From Hyposmocoma kahamanoa (lineage: Eukaryota > Arthropoda > Insecta > Lepidoptera > Cosmopterigidae), in the NCBI RefSeq assembly GCF_003589595.1, contig NW_020654810.1:14852607-14916606 (forward strand): a stretch of DNA of 64,000 nt, in the 5' to 3' direction. Numbering within the stretch: the first letter of the stretch is position 1; each line of letters begins with the position of its first letter. Below the pieces are notes generated by a model that searched no databases, was not told the origin of the DNA, and worked only from the letters and a program-made list of their open reading frames with translations. This document shows positions 58,548 through 64,000 of the stretch, piece after piece. The position numbers and the translations under genes are program-made.

Positions 58548-58996
58548 GGGCGCGTTCCCATTATGGCGTGACTATATATAGTCGTGCAGTTTAAAATGTC
58601 GTGTCTTGTATATCTAATGAAGTTGTTCACATACTCGTTATAGTAAAACACGGTTAACTGTAGTTCACGACTATTTTGAACTTATGACGACAGACTGTTG
58701 TGACAAAGGGAAGAGCTAGAACGGCAGTCATCAAACGATAAACAAAACGTCACGATAAAAATGTGACGACAGATAGTCGCAGCTTCAAACGATTCTGTCG
58801 TGCAAAATGATAAGCCAACTGCTGTGATCCGGCAAATTATCATCACAATCTAGTGGGAACAGCTACACAACGACAGTCGTTCAACGATAAAATAAACATC
58901 CACGACACAGTCACGACAGATAATCGTGATATGGGAATAGGCTAGAAGCGACAGTCGTCCATGGATAAAACGTTACGACATAATGGGAACGCGCCC
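58548..58996. mobile_element. Harbinger-like MITE, 449 bp
   Basis: Inverted ends GGGCGCGTTCCCATTATG and CATAATGGGAACGCGCCC are perfect for 18 bp and flanked by TTA at 58545-58547 and 58997-58999. The interior contains many ACGACAGTCG-type motifs in both orientations. A truncated relative lies at 14898-15040. Confidence 0.8.
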
Positions 58997-58999
58997 TTA

Positions 59000-61079
59000 G
59001 TCATACAGCCTGTCGTCATTTATGTGACTTGTCGTCATTTATATGACTTGTTGTCGTTTATGCTCAGATATGGGCCCATCATAAAAAATATTTATTATTA
59101 AAATATTTTTATAGAAAATATCAGTTCTTCTGACTAGACTATAGGCTAGAGTCGCTATACCAATTTGTTAAATTGGAAGCGGTCACTAGCGACAATCAAA
59201 TTGTTAATCATGGTAGTGGCACTCATCAGCACCGATGGATCGATCGAAATTACGCTTAAGGTCGCCTCAAATTGTCGCAGCCAAGGAATGCGACGCTGCG
59301 GTGCATTAAAACCTTGGTTAGAACAATGAAACAGAAACTTTACCTTCTACAAAAATATTATTATTTTTATGTACAATTTAATGTAACGTTATGCATACGA
59401 TATAATATGGGGCAAGGTGCTAACAAGTGCGATGCGTTGCGGCGCGTACATGTGTGGGTGATATCATCACCTAAAATGCGCATGTATATTATCAAGTGGG
59501 GTCCAACCCTTTGCGTGCAAGTACACATGTAGATAAGAGAGTATACTAATGAAATGTTTTCGTTTCTCGTAGACAACAAATTCGTTAAGCATTAAAAAAT
59601 GTTATTTTATTTTTATACCTAAAACGACTTCACGAAAATTGATTAATTTTCAGATGTATGTGTTGACTTAAAAGTTCACTGTTACCTATCATAGTGCATC
59701 ATATGTAGACATTGAGTCGTCGGATTGCTGTCGATTCAAAATGTGACTTAGTCCATTCTCGCGCGAACTCGTAGATGAAGTACTGAAATTGAAGAAGGAA
59801 ATTGTTTCAGTAAGCAGATAAAAATCAACCTTATTATAATGAATGGTTGGATGGTTACTTGGTTACGTGGTTGGCACTTAAGATGCCATTGAAAACCATT
59901 GAAAGTTCACAACTGCAATATTTACCACCGCCATTTTGGATAATGTTATTTTTTTGGGTAGTTATTTTGGGTTACTTGGGCTGTTTAGATAATTTTGATG
60001 GTGATAATACCTAATAGATTGATCACCTGAAGTTTGGTATTTTGTTTAATTAGTACGAACATGGCAATTGTGTATGAAAAGTCAAAAAAAGGGTCAAAAT
60101 TACCCAAAGAATGGTAGCAGTGTTATGAGCTGTGAGCGACTGGTGCAGTCTCGCAGTTCCGGTAATACAAGCAGAATGTAGCGAAGATACGCCTGCAGCG
60201 CGACTCGACGCTGCTCGACTAACTGCGCATCCTGCGCAACACATTAGATCATATACCTCTGCGCGATCAAGCACTTGGGCGCTATGTTTTAGATTTGTTA
60301 TTACACGGAATGAAAAAGTATGTAACGAATTGTAATCATTCGTAACAATAAAACACTAATTATGTAAATTATCTGGCCAAACAATTTTTTTAAGGTTTGC
60401 AATGAAATACACCATCTAATATTCAAACTAATATTTGTAATAAAAAATAATTTATTTAAGTTATTCACAATTGTTAACGATTATTATTAAATTGAATAAA
60501 TAATAAATATTAACAACTTTCGCGTCGCTACAGTGAACAGATGCTACGCTTAGCATCTGTGAGAAATTCATGAAAGATTTTCTTCACTCAGGCAGGTACC
60601 TTTATAGCTACCAGCGGCTGACTAGAGATATCGCTTTAATCATTGTAATAACAGGCACGATATTATGCTGAAGGCGTTGATTCGAATCCAGCCAGATTTT
60701 TTCTTAGTGTTCGAAGTTTGTACTAATAATAATAAATATTAAATCATCAAAGAGTAATAACGAAGAAAACATCTGTTTACTACGTATGGCATAATCGAGT
60801 TTAACAAATTTCTCCAAAGGCGTATGCGAGTCGCGTCAGTGTTCTTATTTTATGCAAAAACAGACTCGGACAACGAACGCCCTTACGATCGAAACAGTAC
60901 ATGCCATTTAGAGCCGTGTAGCTTGACTTGAAGTTATCGTGCATTATTAACAACAAGTATTGTAATTTTATCTACTAACAATAAAAATGATATATGCACA
61001 CTCACTAATAGATTATAACCCTTAGAACATACAAGCAATTGGTTATATGTTCTAAGTTTTTTTTATAATATGACGTTAC
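59000..61079. other. Non-coding sequence between MITE and SNX29 3' side
   Basis: AT-rich with a somewhat GC-richer patch near 60150-60270 that opens short frames on both strands. No exon of the SNX29 C-terminus (rest of PX) was recognised here. Confidence 0.35.
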
Positions 61080-61256
61080 GGGACGAACAAGTAGTGCGCC
61101 TGATGGTAACATAATATTGAAATTACTTAAATCGCAAAGATCTGAGGAGCATTGCCAATGCGCCCGTCACTCTGAGGCAATTTGACAAGTTCCTTGCGCC
61201 TGTAATTCACCACCACCCTTCAAAGCCGGAACGTAGTAATACTGACCAGGAAATAG
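61080..61256 (+). repeat. GGGACGAACAAGT interspersed repeat, copy 8
   Basis: ACGGGACGAACAAGTAGTGC, GCCTGATGGTAA, AATCGCAAAGATCTGAGGAG, GCGCCCGTCACTCTGAGG, CTTCAAAGCCGGAACGTAGT. A short deletion removes the GTCCATAGCAG block. Confidence 0.7.
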
Positions 61257-61324
61257 GTAAGCTAATAGATAAGCAGCTCTACTACTACTAAACTTATAAT
61301 CGGATTAAAATAAATATGACTTAC

Positions 61325-64000
61325 TCTTTTCCTCAGCGTTTTCTTTGGTGGAAACTTGTAATTTGTAATATCGGGATGACACTTTCTGAGTTGCATATGT
61401 AACTCGTGGAACTTTGCATATCTATGGTAGACATTCCACTCTTCAAGACCTACTTTTAAGTATATCTGAAATTGCAAATTAACAGTGAAGTTCCTTAGTT
61501 GCTGTAACTGAGAATAGATTACTCCTTGTCATAACTAACGCATTTGCATTTCAAAGTTTTTTGGTAGTAAAAAATGTCAATGGCGCCGATTCTATTTTGT
61601 GTAACAATAAAACTGAAAATGAAACTATTTTTCCGGATTTACATCGCGTATATTTGTTTTTTCAAACAAACCGACGTTTCGGGCCCTTTACAGGTCCCAT
61701 GGTCACGGTTGACTGAGGTGGTACAGTCTTCAACCAGTTATGTCTAATATTAATGCAAACCACCCTATTTTTTCCACTATAGTTACAATAGTTATTAATT
61801 AAATACCTTATTTTTAATTTTACAAAGAAAACATTCCAATTTACGCTACATTAAGTTTTACAAATAAACCTCGACCGACGACAGGTCCCGAAACGTCGGT
61901 TTGTTTGAAAAAACAAATATACGCGATTTAAATCCGGAAAAATAGTTTCATTTCCTATGTGTAACAATCGCGAAAACCTAAGAACACAATAAAACTGAAA
62001 TTAAATATTTGTAGATCTCGTTTCGATACGTTAATAACTCTATTTCGGTAAAAATGTCGATTACACTAGTTATAAGGAAATTAAGTAGGAAGTTTGATAA
62101 GGCATATTGCATCTCTTTACTTTTACCTGATATACATGGTAGGACTGTCTTTTTTTGCCAACCAAAAAAGCAGTGGGAATATGAGCTTTCACGTTAGATT
62201 CCGGAAGATCTAGGACCTCAATTGTTGAAGTACTTTCAAGATCTTGAAGCCGCTTCTGCAGATATTGATTGAATTCCATAAGCTCTGCATGCATTTCTGC
62301 TACCTGTATGGATATAAGAGAATGGATTTGACTATGAAATTCATTATGATGACAAGATCTGAAATACATACCTGTACTAATTTGTTTTCATATAAACTTA
62401 TTTCTTCAGAGTCACCGCTTCCGGTTTTTAAAGCCTTGCCCATCTCCACAGCAGACATGTAGTGCCTAAGCTGATCTTTTAATCTATTATTTTCTCTAAA
62501 ACAACAAAAGTAATTTCAGTTCTGATTAAAAATAATAACATTTGAGGCTTATGTGAACATGACTCTTACTTGCTCAGATCCAAAATAACTTTCTCTAATT
62601 TTTGTGTTTTCTCCTTACTAGCTATCTCTAGCTGACTACATTTTATTTGTAAATTTATTAATTCTTTATCTCTACTTTCTAAAATACTATTTAAAGTTTT
62701 CTCTTCAGGTACACTTTCATCTTCAGTGAAACAAAGTTCTAAGCATGAAGTACTCCCATCTATGCTGCCGGCCACCTCTTCACTGTCACTTTCTGATATT
62801 TTTAGATTATTAATGCTTAATTCTGATACATCATCTTTGAGAATATTGTTAGTATCTATACTATTTGAAGACGAAAATATCTCTTTAGCGCACTCGGAAA
62901 GCTTTGTTAAAATTTGTGATGGGCTGTCCATTACTTTTACACTGTCCGGAAAAAAATGTCTAATACTGCTTTTGATTTCTGAACTGGTTGGTTCACTGCC
63001 AGATGCTGCATGAAGCGTTACTTTTGGGTCTGGCGAGTTGAGACAAGTAGCCGGCGCACTTTTCCACATCTCGTCATTGTGGTCAACAGTGGGCATTGAC
63101 TTCCTTTTTTCTTTGTTTTGATTGATTTGTTCACTTTTATCAAATGATATAACTTGGCGTAAGGGTTTCTTTTTTTGATTGTTTGATGCCTTCATGGGCG
63201 TGGGAAGAGGTATAACAAGCTCTGCTTTATTAATTTGATTAGTTTGTTGTGATTCATTCAACTGTGCTCTGTCAATAGATAGGGCAAATAAAATAGATGA
63301 TAAGCCTGAAAAAACATAAATACTAGTAGTGTAGGCACAGATAACAGTGTACATGTGTTTTATAGTATTGATAATACCTGCTGCCATATTTGGAAGTAGA
63401 TTGGAAGTTTCATTGTCTCTAACCAGGGCCCCTTCCTCGTAATATTCCATAAGGAGACCATGACCAATCCAACTATGGAGATACCTAAATTAGTTGGAAA
63501 TAATAAGGTCAATGGGTACATTAATCAAAATTTGAAAATTAAGAAAACAAAAATGCATCTTAAGCAATCTACCTTTCCAAAGACCTTTCATTGAGAGCTG
63601 CTCTAAGAAATGCTCTAAAATATCCAAGTGGTGTGTTAATGTTGGCTAAAATCTTAAATCTCTCTTTCTCATGTTTAGTTAAGTGTAGACAGGTGTAGCT
63701 CCACAGAGAATTGCCTGTAAAGGAAAAACAAAAAATAACAAAATAGAACAATATTTATTTCTTCTTGTAACTTTATTTTACGCAATTTACTACGCAATTT
63801 ATTTTCTACTTCTCAAGCTGCAATATATTAATCTATTTAAGCTAATTAACTAAGTTGAGTGGAATTAAAAATAAGTAGTCCTTACCTACATTAATTATGT
63901 TGAATGTAAAATTCAAACCTGCAGTAACCAAACTTTGTATTGCAGAATTTGACAAGTTTGTTCTTATGCCATGACTCAAAACTTTCTCCCACTTTTCACA
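61325..64000 (-). CDS. SNX29: Sorting nexin-29-like protein (RUN, coiled coil, PX), partial
   Basis: PX domains bind phosphoinositides on endosomal membranes and RUN domains bind small GTPases; SNX29 is the family with RUN followed by coiled coil and PX. Exons, 5' to 3': 64000-63886 (open at the window edge), 63714-63573, 63484-63378, 63305-62570, 62495-62372, 62303-62127, 61465-61325. RUN: HLTKHEKERFKILANINT, RAFLRAALNERSLERYLHSW, NLLPNMAAGLSSILFALSID. Then a Ser- and Lys-rich linker in the 736-nt exon, coiled coil (LESRDKELINLQIKCSQLEI; ENNRLKDQLRHYMSAVEMGK), and the first half of PX: YLKVGLEEWNVYHRYAKFHE then NYKFPPKKTLRKR. All boundaries are GT-AG and phases agree. The remaining PX half (basic helix and stop codon) was not found before 61325; the exon at 61325 ends at a good GTAAGT donor, so the gene continues leftward. 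Confidence 0.88.
61618..61953. mobile_element. Foldback element with ~66-bp inverted repeats and CCGAAACGTCGG motif
   Basis: The left arm (61618-61683, AAATGAAACTATTTTTCCGG ... CCGACGTTTCGGG) is the near-perfect complement of the right arm (61887-61953). The short direct repeat GTGTAACAAT flanks it (about 61600 and 61959). The arm ends in CCGAAACGTCGG preceded on the minus strand by CTGTAAAGGGCC. It is located in an SNX29 intron. Confidence 0.8.

Overview
The window looks like an insect nuclear contig, most likely from a moth or butterfly. It is AT-rich. Its genes are split by GT-AG introns and its encoded proteins are insect-like. It is dense in mariner, Tc1-like, piggyBac, hAT-like and Harbinger-like elements and tRNA-derived SINEs, and it holds TTAGG-type insect telomere motifs inside one repeat. 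The species assignment is inference; no search was run.

Layout. 1-4.4 kb has no gene and includes a ~1.16 kb inverted-repeat structure. 4.39-6.46 kb (+) carries two consecutive kinase exons of a CDK11/PITSLRE gene; their intron holds a tandem repeat and a 1.2 kb hAT-like element with a minisatellite. An intact-looking mariner (6.7-8.0 kb) sits just downstream. 10.86-31.11 kb (-) is a complete integrin beta-PS gene: 16 coding exons summing to 830 codons plus stop, with introns full of nested transposable elements. 33.8-35.0 kb is a dead mariner. 40.88-51.51 kb (+) is a complete kinesin heavy chain gene: 19 coding exons, 967 codons plus stop, with a piggyBac relic in intron 1 and an open reading frame running on into intron 14. 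52-61 kb has no recognisable gene and carries MITEs. 61.3-64.0 kb (-) is the central part of a SNX29-type gene (RUN domain, coiled coil, first half of PX), open at the right edge.

The genes serve separate functions: cell-cycle/RNA-processing kinase, adhesion receptor, microtubule motor and phosphoinositide-binding sorting nexin. Nothing indicates coordinated regulation. The most unusual structures are the hAT-like element at 25.94-27.57 kb, which carries telomere-like G-rich repeats and a nested poly(A)-tailed retroelement; the possible truncated kinesin isoform at 48.0-48.3 kb; a GC-AG intron in integrin; a glycine-rich linker in integrin; and the isolated pair of PITSLRE exons.
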